64,000 nucleotides of DNA from CAUYXS01 sp965248495 (GCA_965248495.1 CBDFJL010000003.1:1984001-2048000), one strand, 5' to 3'; numbered from the stretch's first letter, positions 7,838 through 17,940 are shown. Notes: generated from the sequence alone by a model not told the origin. Numbers and translations: made by a program.

Positions 7838-8800
7838 CTATTCGTTGAAGTGCGTCGCCTCCCGCCAAGCCAAGTAGTCCCGCAGCCCGCTCCTCAGGTC
7901 CAACTCGGCGACAAAGTCCACGTCCTGCTCCAGTCGAGTCACATCCATCCGGCTGGCCCGGCCGGGTATTTCCACTTCGGGCACATCGGTCATACGCAGA
8001 TCGGCCCGTAGGTCTTGGAGCGTGGCGACCACCTCCGCGATAGACGTCGACTCCGCCGAGGAGTTGTTGTAGACGTCGTAGGACAGGGCTGGCGCGTCGA
8101 GGACGGCGCAGATCCCTGCGGCGATGTCGGCTACGTGGGTGAACGAGCGCTTCGCGGTGCGGTCACCTACCTCGATCGGCTCACCCCTGACGATATTGCC
8201 GGTCCACTTCTTCAGCAGCGACTGATTCGCCCGGTGCCCCGTGACCCGTTCCATCGGGCCGTATGGCGTGCCGACGCGCACTCTGGCGGTCTGAAAGCCA
8301 TGAAGGTGTCCGTAGCGCTGCGTCAGCAACTCGCTGGCGTACTTGCCGATTGCATAGAGGCTCCGGGGGTTAGGCGGCGTGTCTTCGTGCAGCACATCGG
8401 GGAGGCCGGGGCCGTCGCCATACACGGAGCCCGAGCTAACGTAGACGAACCGGTCCACGGACACCTGCCGCGCCAGCTCCAACAGATTCGTCGTACCCAT
8501 CAGGTTCACTTCGACGATGGACCGACTTTGTCCCTTCTCGATCTCGGGGAGGATGCCCGTGAAGACTGCTGCGTGAACGATCTTGTCAATGCCGGAGCTG
8601 GCCGCACGCTCCAGGCCCTCCGGGCGCAGGATGCTCCCCTGAACGAAGGTCACTTGTGACTTCCAGGGCTCGAGGTAGCCATCCACCAGCTCGTCCGGAG
8701 CCACCAGGTCCAGGGAAACCACGGTGTGGCCAGCCTTTGCCAACGCCCTGACGATGTTGCTGCCGACGAAGCCGGTCCCGCCAGTTACGAGAGTCGCCAT
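7838..8800 (-). CDS. NAD(P)-dependent epimerase/dehydratase (extended SDR)
   Basis: A 320-residue extended short-chain dehydrogenase. It has the nucleotide-binding TGGTGFVGSN at residue 6 and the catalytic Ser (VYVSSGSVYG) and YxxxK (YAIGKYASE). Members act on UDP-sugars or on steroid-like and phenolic alcohols, so here it may be an oxidoreductase of the catabolic region rather than a sugar enzyme. The start at 8800 is set by an AGGAGG eight bases upstream; the frame is open further to 9028 but only inside the neighbour. It follows the MFS gene at 8815-10086 by 14 bases and is likely co-transcribed. Confidence 0.85.
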   Translation of the reverse strand: MATLVTGGTGFVGSNIVRALAKAGHTVVSLDLVAPDELVDGYLEPWKSQVTFVQGSILRPEGLERAASSGIDKIVHAAVFTGILPEIEKGQSRSIVEVNLMGTTNLLELARQVSVDRFVYVSSGSVYGDGPGLPDVLHEDTPPNPRSLYAIGKYASELLTQRYGHLHGFQTARVRVGTPYGPMERVTGHRANQSLLKKWTGNIVRGEPIEVGDRTAKRSFTHVADIAAGICAVLDAPALSYDVYNNSSAESTSIAEVVATLQDLRADLRMTDVPEVEIPGRASRMDVTRLEQDVDFVAELDLRSGLRDYLAWREATHFNE

Positions 8801-8814
8801 GTGGCCTCCTACGC

Positions 8815-10086
8815 CTAGCTCTGTTTCCTTGGGGCACGAGTATTCACTAGCGGCCAGGTAGAGTCCGCACGCCCCCGGGTGTCCGTCGCGAATACGGCAA
8901 CTAAGAGCGCCGCTATCCCAATCCAGACGGCCAGCCCGAGGAATGCGGACCCAAACCCCAACCGCGTAACGGCAAAACCGATTCCCAAGGGCCCCACCAG
9001 GGTTCCAGTGCTGGCAACCAGAGACCAAACGCCCAAGAATGCCCCCCGTCGTTCGGGTGGCGCGAGGTCCATGGCGAATACCTGCGTAGTACCCATAGTC
9101 ATCCCCTCCGCCATCCCGTATACCAAGACCATGGTGAGGAGCCCACCGTAGTCGGTGCTAATCCCCAGTAGGTATGCCGCGACAGCCACCAGGGCAACAC
9201 CCGGCACCATCATTTTCTTTCTGCCGTAGCGGTCGATGATGATTCCGTTGGGGAGGGAGACCACCAGGGAGATGGTGCCGGCGATGCCCATGAGTCCGCC
9301 GATGCCGGCGGCGGTGAGTCCAACGGTCTCCTGAGCGTACACCGGGAGGATTGCTTGGTAGACGCCGTGACTCATTATCGCGTTGCTGAAGGCGGCGAAA
9401 GCTAAGACTGCGAAGGTCCTGTTACGGAACGGGGAGAGGCCTAGACTCTTCCGGGGTGCTTGCTTGGTGCCCGCTTGGGTCGGCTGAGTCTCCGGCTTGC
9501 TCTCCTTGATGAGGTAGAGGGTGAGGAAAAAGATCATGACCTTGGTGATGCCATTGAAAAGAAAGGCATACCGGACACCTATGGTGGCCGCCAGTACGCC
9601 CGCGAAGACGGGGCCGGATAACAACCCGACCCGCGAAGCTATGTTCCTAGTGGCCACCACCTTCCCGCGGACGGACGGGTCGGTGACATCCGCTACCAAC
9701 ACCTGCGAGCTGGTGACCCAGATGGTGACTCCCATGTTGCCGATGAACTCGAGCACCAGGAGCTCGACGTAGCTATCGGAGAAAAAGATGGCAAAGGTGG
9801 TACCACCACGAATGGCGTTCCCGATGATGACGAGGGGTTTACGCCCCCATCGGTCCGCCAGAAGCCCAGTGATGGGACTCGCCACAATGCGCCCAACGGC
9901 GCTGGAGGAGATGATGAGCGTGATGAGGAACACGGACGCGCCGAAAGAGGAGGCTAAAATGGGCCGGGCGAGGAACAGCGACCCGGTCCCAAGACTCCAG
10001 AGGAAGAACATGGCGTATATGGGGAGGGTGCGGCTATCGATGACGCCGTTGAACAGGGCGAACCGACCGCTGGCGGGCTTGTTCAC
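8815..10086 (-). CDS. MFS transporter (drug/sugar-type)
   Basis: A 423-residue protein with twelve predicted membrane segments and the MFS loop motifs GLLADRWGRKP (between segments 2 and 3) and GIIIDRYGRKK (between 8 and 9). This duplicated G-x3-D-R-x-G-R-[KR] signature is typical of the drug:H+ antiporter and sugar porter families. GTG start at 10086. It is first in a two-gene unit with the epimerase. The substrate cannot be deduced; efflux of toxic aromatic intermediates or uptake are both possible. Confidence 0.85.
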   Translation of the reverse strand: MNKPASGRFALFNGVIDSRTLPIYAMFFLWSLGTGSLFLARPILASSFGASVFLITLIISSSAVGRIVASPITGLLADRWGRKPLVIIGNAIRGGTTFAIFFSDSYVELLVLEFIGNMGVTIWVTSSQVLVADVTDPSVRGKVVATRNIASRVGLLSGPVFAGVLAATIGVRYAFLFNGITKVMIFFLTLYLIKESKPETQPTQAGTKQAPRKSLGLSPFRNRTFAVLAFAAFSNAIMSHGVYQAILPVYAQETVGLTAAGIGGLMGIAGTISLVVSLPNGIIIDRYGRKKMMVPGVALVAVAAYLLGISTDYGGLLTMVLVYGMAEGMTMGTTQVFAMDLAPPERRGAFLGVWSLVASTGTLVGPLGIGFAVTRLGFGSAFLGLAVWIGIAALLVAVFATDTRGRADSTWPLVNTRAPRKQS

Positions 10087-10244
10087 GGGCTATCCAGCCA
10101 GCATCCGCTGGACGGTGATGCCGTTCTCCGCGGGGCTGGGTGCGAGGTGACAGCCGGCCTCACTGAGGATGCGCACCTGTCCGCCGCTACTGAACATCTA
10201 CGTGAGGCCGTGCACAGATGGTGTGAAGCCCTCGTGAAGGGATC

Positions 10245-10260
10245 GGATCCCCGGGAATTC
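10245..10260. other. GGATCCCCGGGAATTC, identical to a cloning polylinker
   Basis: The 16 bases contain overlapping BamHI, SmaI and EcoRI sites in the order found in common vector and adapter linkers. Chance is possible, but the string may mark vector, primer or adapter sequence at an assembly junction. Confidence 0.5.
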
Positions 10261-10294
10261 GACTCCGCCCTGTCTCCACCATAAACACAACAAG

Positions 10295-10319
10295 GGCCCT
10301 GGGCTATCATCCCAGGGCC
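10295..10319 (-). terminator. terminator-like hairpin
   Basis: GGCCCTGGG and CCCAGGGCC form a 9-bp stem with a 7-base loop. On the minus strand the stem is followed by CTTGTTGTGTTT, a T-rich tail. No minus-strand gene ends here, so it looks like the terminator of a gene that is no longer present. Confidence 0.5.
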
Positions 10320-10405
10320 GTGACCCATTGAGTCTTGTCGCTAGACCGGAGTGAAAGCCTCAGACGGCACGGTCCAAGCGAGCATCAAGAAGAGGGTTCC
10401 ACCGG

Positions 10406-11347
10406 ATGCCTAAATACCGAGATCATCTTCCCCAGCTCGACGGTGGTCTGTTCCTAACGGACGGTGGCCTGGAAACGACCCTGATCTTCCATGACGGGTT
10501 CGACCTACCATACTTCGCCGCGTTTCACCTGCTCAAGGACGACGCTGGCACAGACGCGCTCACCCAGTACACCCTGCGCTACGCATCGATTGCTCGTGAC
10601 AACCGCGCCGGCTTCGTCCTAGAGAGCCCTACGTGGAGGTCCAATCCTGACTGGGGCCGCAGGCTCGGTTACTCCGAAGGGGAGCTAGAAGCTGTCAATC
10701 GAAAAGCCATCGACCTTCTGGTCCGAGAACGCGCCGAAATTGAAACCGCAAGCTCGCCGATGGTTATAAGTGGCTGCATAGGTCCACGTGGCGACGGATA
10801 CGATCCTGGCGCAATCATGACGCCAGAGGGGGCAGAGGCCTGCCACGCCGTTCAGATCGGCACTTTCGCCGGGACCGAGGCCGACATGGTCACGGCACTG
10901 ACGCTCACCAACGCCAACGAAGCCATCGGAATCACGCGGGCAGCGAAGGCAGCCGGCATCCCGGTGGTGATCTCATTCACCGTCGAGACCGATGGTAACC
11001 TACCGACCGGCCAACCCCTCGAGGGCGCCGTCGAAGAGGTCGACGCGGCCACCGACCAGGGCCCTGCCTACTACATGATCAACTGCGCCCACCCGACGCA
11101 CTTTGCAGGCGTCCTTAGGGGTGGGGCTTGGGTCGAACGCGTGCGCGGCCTGCGCGCCAACGCATCGAAGCTAAGCCATGCGGAGCTGGACGCGGCCACA
11201 GAGCTCGACGATGGGGACCCCGAGGAGTTCGGCTCGGAGCATGCGGTTATCCGCAAACAGGCGCCCTGGATCAACGTCCTCGGTGGGTGCTGCGGTACGG
11301 ACCACCGACACATCGGCCAGATCGCTACCCGCGCCATCGGGGCTTGA
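10406..11347 (+). CDS. homocysteine S-methyltransferase family protein
   Basis: A 313-residue TIM-barrel methyltransferase. TDGGLETTL at residue 17 is the family opening, and the zinc ligands are the Cys of INCAHP and the paired Cys of LGGCCGTDHRHI near the C-terminus. Such enzymes move a methyl group from S-methylmethionine, betaine or methylated sulfur compounds to homocysteine or another thiol. No methionine or corrinoid genes are adjacent, so a role in using methylated osmolytes is possible but not shown. ATG start at 10406; the gene appears intact and stands alone. Confidence 0.88.
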   Translation: MPKYRDHLPQLDGGLFLTDGGLETTLIFHDGFDLPYFAAFHLLKDDAGTDALTQYTLRYASIARDNRAGFVLESPTWRSNPDWGRRLGYSEGELEAVNRKAIDLLVRERAEIETASSPMVISGCIGPRGDGYDPGAIMTPEGAEACHAVQIGTFAGTEADMVTALTLTNANEAIGITRAAKAAGIPVVISFTVETDGNLPTGQPLEGAVEEVDAATDQGPAYYMINCAHPTHFAGVLRGGAWVERVRGLRANASKLSHAELDAATELDDGDPEEFGSEHAVIRKQAPWINVLGGCCGTDHRHIGQIATRAIGA

Positions 11348-11774
11348 TCGGGCGCACAGCAACGGCGAAGGGATTTCCTTTTGGAGCGTGCCGCACGTGC
11401 TGGTCGTTTACGGTTAGATCGAATGGAATAAGTGGGCTCCCCTTTCGGAGCGGGTCAGCTCGAGGGCGCCAGCGAACTCACGACGGCGACAGTCTGTGAG
11501 TGAGGGCTGTCGCCGACGGCGGTCTTGAAAACCGGGCTCGGTCGCGCCGACGCAACGCACCTGGGCCCCGTCCGGACCATGACGAACTGGTAAACGGAGG
11601 ATGTCCAGCGCAGGCTGGACCAGCCAAATCAGGCCGGACCAACCCGCTAGGCACCAAGAACCCTCCGGAGCGCGGGTGAAACCCTAGCGATACCCCGCTC
11701 GTAACCTGTTCTGATAGGCGGTGGGCATGGTCCACAAAATGCCTGCTCCTCGTTTGGTGCCGACAGGGAGGGAC
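11348..11774. other. intergenic region with hairpin and tRNA-Ser-like fragment
   Basis: It contains an inverted repeat GGCGACAG/CTGTCGCC (11485-11492 with 11507-11514). A few bases further, 17 bases (11518-11534) match the anticodon arm of bacterial tRNA-Ser(UGA), GGCGGTCTTGAAAACCG. No acceptor or T arm follows, so this is not a tRNA gene. It also carries the leader of the cupredoxin gene. Confidence 0.4.
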
Positions 11775-12266
11775 ATGCATAAGACCGTGACGATGGTCAC
11801 GTTGGCCGCTACGGCGGTGTTGTTGGCGGTGGCGTGCGGGGGCAGCGATCCCACTCCCACTCCGGCCGCGACATCGACCACCCCCGAGGTCGTGGACCAG
11901 GAGGTGACCGTGCTGACGACGGGGAGCCTCACCTTCGAGCCATCGGACATGAGTGTCGAGCCTGGTCAGGTGGTGCGGTTCATCGTTCGCAACGATTCCT
12001 CCTTCTCCCACACGTTCACCATCGCGGTGAACACAACGAAGGAGACCATCCTGACGGACGTGCGGCTGGCTGGCGGGCAGACGGTGACGACCATGGTCAC
12101 TTTCCCGAGCGAGCCAGCCGACTTCTACCTGTTCTGCCGCCCGCATGAAGGCGCTGGGATGCACGGAACCATCCACTCGGGGACCGACCCGGACCAGACG
12201 CACCAGGACTCATCGTCCGCGACGTCGGACGCCGCCGCCCCGGCCGAGGACGGATACGACTACTAG
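11775..12266 (+). CDS. cupredoxin (plastocyanin-like) lipoprotein
   Basis: A 163-residue secreted protein. A signal peptide ends in the lipobox LLAVAC (lipidated C21), followed by a Pro/Thr spacer. The cupredoxin fold carries the type 1 copper ligands H79 (SFSHTF), C121, H124 and M129 (in CRPHEGAGM). It should be an extracytoplasmic electron carrier or copper protein. GGGAGGG precedes the ATG at 11775; an upstream in-frame ATG at 11721 is less likely. The acidic tail ends AEDGYDY. A truncated copy lies at 46639-46935. Confidence 0.85.
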   Translation: MHKTVTMVTLAATAVLLAVACGGSDPTPTPAATSTTPEVVDQEVTVLTTGSLTFEPSDMSVEPGQVVRFIVRNDSSFSHTFTIAVNTTKETILTDVRLAGGQTVTTMVTFPSEPADFYLFCRPHEGAGMHGTIHSGTDPDQTHQDSSSATSDAAAPAEDGYDY

Positions 12267-12517
12267 AGCCCACTAGCGGTCGCCGAGATCTGTGGCACCG
12301 AGCCCGCCCATCGGCTGATGTCCCGAAAGCAAGCGCTGGCCGACTGGCTGGGCGACCGCGCAAGCGCCCCGAGTTCATGCACACGCCAATGAGAACCGTT
12401 CAGTCGTAGGTGTGCTACGTGATGGCGCCCGCCCTGAGAGACGTAGGGGCGTCACTTCTTAGATTCGGGCGACGGAGTTGATGGTCTGCATCATTGTTGC
12501 GTCTAGCGCCTGGCCAT

Positions 12518-13720
12518 ATGCTCGTTTGTGTGACGAGGTTGCTCCTACTCGGTCTGGCACTGGCAGCACTGACGAGCGGATGCTCGCGTGCAGTGGACGG
12601 TCCCGTTGGTGAATCTAGGGGAGGCTACGAAGAAGAGGTCTGGCAGCACCGGATCGACCGATCTTTCGAAGACACCGGGTGCCCTGCGCCACCTATTCAC
12701 TCATATCCCGTGTCGTACTACACGGGTCCACTGATCGACACACACTTCCATCTGCCTCACATCCCGGACAGCGCACCCGGCTCAGAGGAAGGTGATCCGC
12801 GGGAGGGCGGGCTAAGTGGGGGGGCTAACACCGATTCCTCCCCCGACGAAAAGCGGCGCCCGTTCGCCGACCAGTTGCCGCTGCTCGGCAAGAACATCAA
12901 CGTGGATGAGATAGCGTGCGCGCTGATCACCGATGGGTCAGTCAAAGCCTTCGCTTTCTTCCCCGTATTCCCGAGCATCGACTGGCAACTGCTCGAAGTC
13001 GCACGGCGCACGATGGAACGGTACTCACACCTATACGTGCCGTTCATCATGACGCCCGGTCCAGACGATGTCCCACCAACTGTGGATGGTGCGACCCTCT
13101 CAAAGATGCTCGACTCAAACCCGGGGTTGTTCGACGGATATGGAGAGATTGGGCTCTACGACATCCCTGGCCGAACATCGAAAGACTTTCCACCCGACGC
13201 ACCGATATTCCAGGGAATCTACCCCGTTACGACCAAGCACAACCTCTTGGTCTATCTCCACCCCGGGGAAGGCCAGGTTGAGAACCTCGCACGAGCGGTA
13301 TCCGAGAATTCGCAGATCAACTTCGTGGTTCACGGCCCAGAGATCCGTCGGGACATCACCAGCCTCATGGACCTGTACCCGAACATCTACTTCACCGTGA
13401 ACGGGTTCTTCAGCGACACCTACATCCTGCGGCCCGAGGAGACGATCGAGAGCTTCATGGCCTTCACGCAGGATTACACCAGCCATCTCGAGGCTGACTT
13501 GGGGGCCTGGAAGGACCGTATCGAGGCGTACCCGGATCGATTCATGTGGGGCACGGACCGGGGCGGCCCGGCGGTCTGGACCTACGACCTTGACGTTGGC
13601 CTGCGGCTGGCGGACTACGGCCGAGCATTCATAGGCCAGCTTGATCCAAGTGTGCAGGAACAGTTCGCGCACCGGAACGCGGAACGGCTGATTGAGGTCG
13701 CCGGGCTAGGTGGAAGGTAG
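12518..13720 (+). CDS. amidohydrolase-like lipoprotein
   Basis: About 400 residues. A signal peptide with lipobox LTSGC is followed by a TIM-barrel domain opening with the metal motif DTHFHL (near residue 80 of the mature part), then YLHPGEGQ, FVVHGPE and MWGTDRGGP, which match the later His and Asp ligands of the amidohydrolase-2 (TatD/decarboxylase-like) group. It would act outside the cytoplasmic membrane, which is unusual for this family. ATG 12518 is preferred; TTG at 12494 is also in frame. Substrate unknown. It follows the cupredoxin gene by about 250 bases with no obvious link. Confidence 0.75.
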   Translation: MLVCVTRLLLLGLALAALTSGCSRAVDGPVGESRGGYEEEVWQHRIDRSFEDTGCPAPPIHSYPVSYYTGPLIDTHFHLPHIPDSAPGSEEGDPREGGLSGGANTDSSPDEKRRPFADQLPLLGKNINVDEIACALITDGSVKAFAFFPVFPSIDWQLLEVARRTMERYSHLYVPFIMTPGPDDVPPTVDGATLSKMLDSNPGLFDGYGEIGLYDIPGRTSKDFPPDAPIFQGIYPVTTKHNLLVYLHPGEGQVENLARAVSENSQINFVVHGPEIRRDITSLMDLYPNIYFTVNGFFSDTYILRPEETIESFMAFTQDYTSHLEADLGAWKDRIEAYPDRFMWGTDRGGPAVWTYDLDVGLRLADYGRAFIGQLDPSVQEQFAHRNAERLIEVAGLGGR

Positions 13721-13790
13721 CGCCGAACCGTGCCCGCTGCGTACTCGGTTCCGTATGTGGGTGGTCCCGATTGGACGGACTCACCAGTGC

Positions 13791-14915
13791 CTAGCAGGCT
13801 GGGTCCCCACGTGGAACGCCAACATCTCTAGTACTTGAAGCTCGGGCTCCGTTGTTCAGCGGGAAGGCTGTATCCGTCGCACTCAAACGGGTACGCCAGG
13901 ATGCCGCTCGCGAAGTCAGCGTCCGAGCGAAGCATCCCCAGAAGAAGAAGGAACCGGGCTGCACCCAGTGGAGGTGTTTGTCACCTGATCTTACGGTCGT
14001 GTTGATCGTTCCGTGAGGCACCTTGAATCTGAATGGCGCCATGGAATGGTCACCCACGCTACCGGCATACCCGATGACCTCCCCACGGTCAACGCTATGC
14101 CTCAACAAAGCACCGCAGAGACGAGGCGCCCGCGTGTCAGGAACGATGTAGTCGTCGTATTCGAAGAAGATACGACCCTGCGCTTGGATCGTGCCCTGCC
14201 ATTCCTCGACCCCGATGCAGGCGGGGTCAACGTCGTGGCCGACAAGCAACGGGGAGGTGCGCAAGTGGTAGGTGCAGATCACCATCCCTGGCCAATCGCC
14301 ATCCATCGACTCAAAGCACAGCTCCAAGTCGTCGAAAGGCTCCATTCGCCCGCCGTCTGGGCCGATGCGGTAAGTAGCACTTCTGTTGTCAAAGCCAATC
14401 AGCGCCATGTTGACTGGAGCGAGGATTGGTGTGCCATGGGGGAGCTCGAATTCCATGCTGGTTTTGCCAGGATATGGTTGAAGGCCAGGCATCCCCCCTT
14501 GTTTAGGTCCAAGCGTTATCAAGTTGGGGTCAGCTCCCGTGCCGTACAAATGGGTCTGCGTATTGACGTCGCCCAGGTTGGGTGGCCGAAAGGTGACCGC
14601 AGAGGCGGTCGTCTTGGGGATACCCGGGACCGTGGGGCGCTGAAGAGGCAGAGCCACTAGTGCACCAGGGGAGCCGGCTGCCTGGCTAACCGCCGCAAGC
14701 AAGCCAGGCAGCTGTGTTGGTGATGGCGTAGCCATCACGACTGTTGCCGGGGTCGGCGAAGCGTTGGCGGGTTGGCTCTGAAGTGCACCCGAGGCAGTCG
14801 CGGACTCGCCTGGAGCATCGGATGCCTCACCGCTCGTTGTACAAGCGGCCAGCGCTACCATCGCCGTGGCGAACAAGATGAGGGCACGCACGCTCTCCAC
14901 GATGCGGCGAAGCAA
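13791..14915 (-). CDS. lipoprotein of unknown function, frameshifted at the C-terminus
   Basis: A 374-residue frame with a signal peptide (lipobox VALAAC), a long Pro/Ser/Thr/Ala spacer to about residue 100, and a beta-rich domain. HGTPILAPV and the later HLHWVQPGSFF recall peptidase M23 (LytM)-like barrels, but no clear zinc site is visible. The last 40 residues look random. One base out of frame near 13940-13950 (a GAA repeat) the sequence reads ADFASGILAYPFECDGYSLP and ends at 13828, which looks like real protein, so a one-base indel is likely. TTG at 14915 or GTG at 14900 may be the start. Confidence 0.55.
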   Translation of the reverse strand: MLRRIVESVRALILFATAMVALAACTTSGEASDAPGESATASGALQSQPANASPTPATVVMATPSPTQLPGLLAAVSQAAGSPGALVALPLQRPTVPGIPKTTASAVTFRPPNLGDVNTQTHLYGTGADPNLITLGPKQGGMPGLQPYPGKTSMEFELPHGTPILAPVNMALIGFDNRSATYRIGPDGGRMEPFDDLELCFESMDGDWPGMVICTYHLRTSPLLVGHDVDPACIGVEEWQGTIQAQGRIFFEYDDYIVPDTRAPRLCGALLRHSVDRGEVIGYAGSVGDHSMAPFRFKVPHGTINTTVRSGDKHLHWVQPGSFFFWGCFARTLTSRAASWRTRLSATDTAFPLNNGARASSTRDVGVPRGDPAC

Positions 14916-14925
14916 CCGAAGGGGG

Positions 14926-15123
14926 CTAGCAGGCAGCCACCCAATTCGAGCAACTGGCGACCCCTCTCGATAGGGCTACCGGCTGCCAAGGTAGTTTCCC
15001 AGTCGCGCTGGTTCTGATGGTTGACCCCCAACAGCAGCCGACCAGGGCGAAGGCCATGGATGCCGCAACGAGTAGCCCAGCGAACAGGGGGAGGCGCGAA
15101 TAGGCGGCAGCGGTAGTTGTCAT
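14926..15123 (-). CDS. possible small lipoprotein
   Basis: A 65-residue frame starting with a credible signal peptide (LFAGLLVAASMAFALVGC) immediately upstream of the larger lipoprotein gene. After the Cys another frame reads NHQNQRDWETTLAAGSPIER, which looks more protein-like, so this too may carry a frameshift. No family recognised. Confidence 0.3.
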   Translation of the reverse strand: MTTTAAAYSRLPLFAGLLVAASMAFALVGCCWGSTIRTSATGKLPWQPVALSRGVASCSNWVAAC

Positions 15124-15321
15124 AGCGCCGCCAGTGTAGACAGCGCCCCGGCTGTTTGAAAGGAGCACAAGCCATCCAGGTGGGGGATGCAAGGTCGTCC
15201 ATCTGGCGGCCCATCGCATCGTTACTGTTGCCGCCCCAGTCTCCCCCGAACTGCCGATTCGTCGCACGCACTGACCCACGTACGTTTGCATCGTAATCCA
15301 GACGATTCATGGGAGGCGGCC

Positions 15322-17561
15322 GTGCAATCAGCAAGTTCCAGAAGCTCAGTGTCCGTGACGGCGCGGGTGGCGCGATGGAGTGCGAACCACCGCTGGTGGG
15401 TGTTCGCGGCGAGCCTGCTGGTATTGGTCGCGGCCGTGGTCGCTTCTGTGACCTACTCGCCACAGCTCCAGGACGGCGACGGTAATGTTGGCGAGTCCAA
15501 GGTGGGGCTAGACGTTTTGGACAAACAGTTCCCCCAAGACGCAGACTCGCCGGAACAGCTCCTGTTTAACCATCCAAGCCTGAACGTGGACGACCGCGCC
15601 TACCAGGAGACGGTGGAAGTACTCGTAGCAGAGCTCCGCGAACTGCCGCAGGTGGTTTCCGTCTCGAGCTACTACGAGACCAATGACCCAAGCATGGTCT
15701 CAGAGGACCGGCACGTGCTGCGTGCGGCCGTCCTCATCGACTCCGAGATCGAGGTCGACGGCCACCGAGCCGACGCGGTGCTCGATGCGGTCAAGGAGGC
15801 TCGGCAAGCCGCCCAGGACGACGGCTACCCATCGCCATCGTGGGCAACGCGACCACCGGGCGAGAGATAGACGAGATGGTGGAAGATGACTTCGGCAAGA
15901 TCATGATGATCTCGCTGGGACTCGGCCTCATCATCATGCTGCTCGCGTTCCGCGCCGTAGTGGCGGCGGTAATTCCACTGTCGCTGGCTGTCGGTGCAAT
16001 CATCACCGCCACTGGCTTGGCGGCGGTCATCAGCCAGTCGTACGCGCTCAACCAGAGCTATAGCGAAATGATTCTGCTGCTCGGCCTGGCGGTCGGCATC
16101 GACTACTCGTTGTTCATCGTCAGCCGGTTCCGCAGCGAGCGGGAGGCCGGCCGGGACAAGGTGGACGCCATCACCGTGGCGAGCAACACGACCGGCCGGG
16201 CCGTCTTCTTCGGCGGCGTCACGGTCCTCGTCTCGCTCGCTGGGCTGATGTTGACCAATCACCCGATCTTCGTCTCGCTTGCACTTGGAGCGATGCTGGT
16301 GGTGGCGGTCACGATCGTTGGCTCGCTGACCTACCTCCCCGCAGTGCTCAGCATCCTGGGCGACAACGTCAACCGGCTGCGGGTCCCGCTGCTGGGCCGC
16401 ATGAGCGGCAACGGCATCTGGGGCGCCATCACCGACAAGGTCATGGCCCGCCCCGCAATCTTCGCGGGGATCAGCGCCGCTGCACTTGTTGCCCTCGCGG
16501 TGCCGGCGGCCTTCCTCGACCTTGGGTTCCCGACCGGCTCCAAGTCCCTGAATGACGCGGTGAGCGCGAAGCAGGCCCTCCGCCTGCTCGAGGACCACTT
16601 CACCGCCGGCTTGACCGACCCCGTCTTCGTGGTGGTCTCGGCGGCGGACGTCACGGCACCCGAAGTCGAGAGCGCGGTCGGGGCGCTGATCGCGCAGGCG
16701 GAGGCCGACCCCGCTACCTTCTTCGGCCCGTTCGAGACTGTCGTGAACGCGGACGGCGACACGCTATTCGTACGGATGCCGGTAAGCGGCGAGATGAGCG
16801 AGGCGGAGGCCGCCGTCGACGCGCTACGGGACGAGATCGTGCCGTCTGCGTTCGGCAACACCGATGCGGAGGTGCAGGTCACCGGCGCCGCGGCGGGGAA
16901 TAAGGATTTCCGCGACCACACGACCGGCAAGGCGCCCTACGTCTTCGGCTTCGTGCTGGGCGTCGCGTTCCTGCTGCTGCTGGTCATGTTCCGCTCGGTG
17001 GTCATCCCCGTGAAGTCCATCATCTTGAACCTGCTCTCCGTGGGCGCAGCCTACGGCGTGCTGGTGATGGTCTTCCAATGGGGCTGGGGAGTGAGCCTGC
17101 TCGGCTCGGAGGCCTCGACCATCTCGTCCTGGCTGCCACTGTTCATCTTCGCCATCCTGTTCGGGCTGTCGATGGACTACCACATGCTGATCCTGAACCG
17201 GGTCAAGGAGTCCTACGACGAGACCGGCGACAATGACCTTGCGGTCAGCACGGGCATTCGTCTGACGGCCGGTCAGATCACTGGCGCGGCGGCGATCATG
17301 GTGGGTGTGTTCTCCGCATTCGCCCTGGGCCGTGACATCGGCCTCCAGCAGTTCGGCGTCGGGCTGGGTGTAGCGGTGCTCATCGACGCGACGATAGTGC
17401 GCTCAGTACTGCTGCCGGCCACCATGAAGCTGCTGGGCGACATCAACTGGTACCTGCCCAGCTGGCTCGAGTGGCTGCCGAAGGTTTCGACCTCCGAGGG
17501 AGCCGCGGAAGTTCCCCCGACGCCCAACGGACGAGTTCTGGCACCCGCCCCTGCCGGCTAA
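15322..17561 (+). CDS. MMPL/RND-family membrane transporter (one frameshift)
   Basis: Two frames read as one protein of about 746 residues. The first part (15322-15870) has an N-terminal membrane helix and a periplasmic domain. The second (15840-17561) has the multi-helix bundle with GLAVGIDYSLFIVSRFR, a second periplasmic domain and a second bundle with FGLSMDYHMLILNRV, the paired G-x-D-Y motifs of MMPL exporters. One missing base near 15827 breaks the frame: restoring a C gives GYPIAIVGNATTGREIDEMV. GGGAGG stands six bases before the GTG at 15322. MMPL proteins export lipids, hopanoids or drugs. A strong terminator follows. Confidence 0.82.
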
Positions 17562-17589
17562 CGACGCCGACGGATCGAGGCCAACTGCG

Positions 17590-17625
17590 AGGGGCTCCAG
17601 CGAAACATGCTGGAGCCCCTCTTTT
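17590..17625 (+). terminator. Rho-independent terminator
   Basis: AGGGGCTCCAGC (17590-17601) pairs perfectly with GCTGGAGCCCCT (17609-17620) over a 7-base loop and is followed by CTTTTC. It lies 28 bases after the MMPL gene. Confidence 0.85.
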
Positions 17626-17940
17626 CGCCTCAAAGGCTGGTCCTGCCCCCGACGCGTCCTCCCACAGGATGACCCGCCGCTCACCGGGATGGCGACCATC
17701 GCTCCCTCTGTGGGGCGATGTCGCGAGCAAGGCCAGGCCCGAGGATTGGCTCTGGCAGACCGAACAACGATCCGCGGGCAGGCGAGCGCCATGACGACCA
17801 TTGCAGCGCCCGGCTCACCATCGGTGTTGTCCTGCCACCCCAGACAGCCGGTCGGTAGGCGTAGAGGAGCTCCGTGGCACGGCTGAAGGAGGCGGTGCAG
17901 TCGATCTGCTCGATGGGCGTCCCCATAGAAGGGACAGGGC

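Larger units (their letters stand above)
10087..10405. other. divergent intergenic region with polylinker-like site
   Basis: A 319-base gap between the minus-strand MFS gene and the plus-strand methyltransferase. It contains a BamHI-SmaI-EcoRI string (10245-10260) and a strong hairpin (10295-10319), described separately. No coding frame is convincing. Confidence 0.5.
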
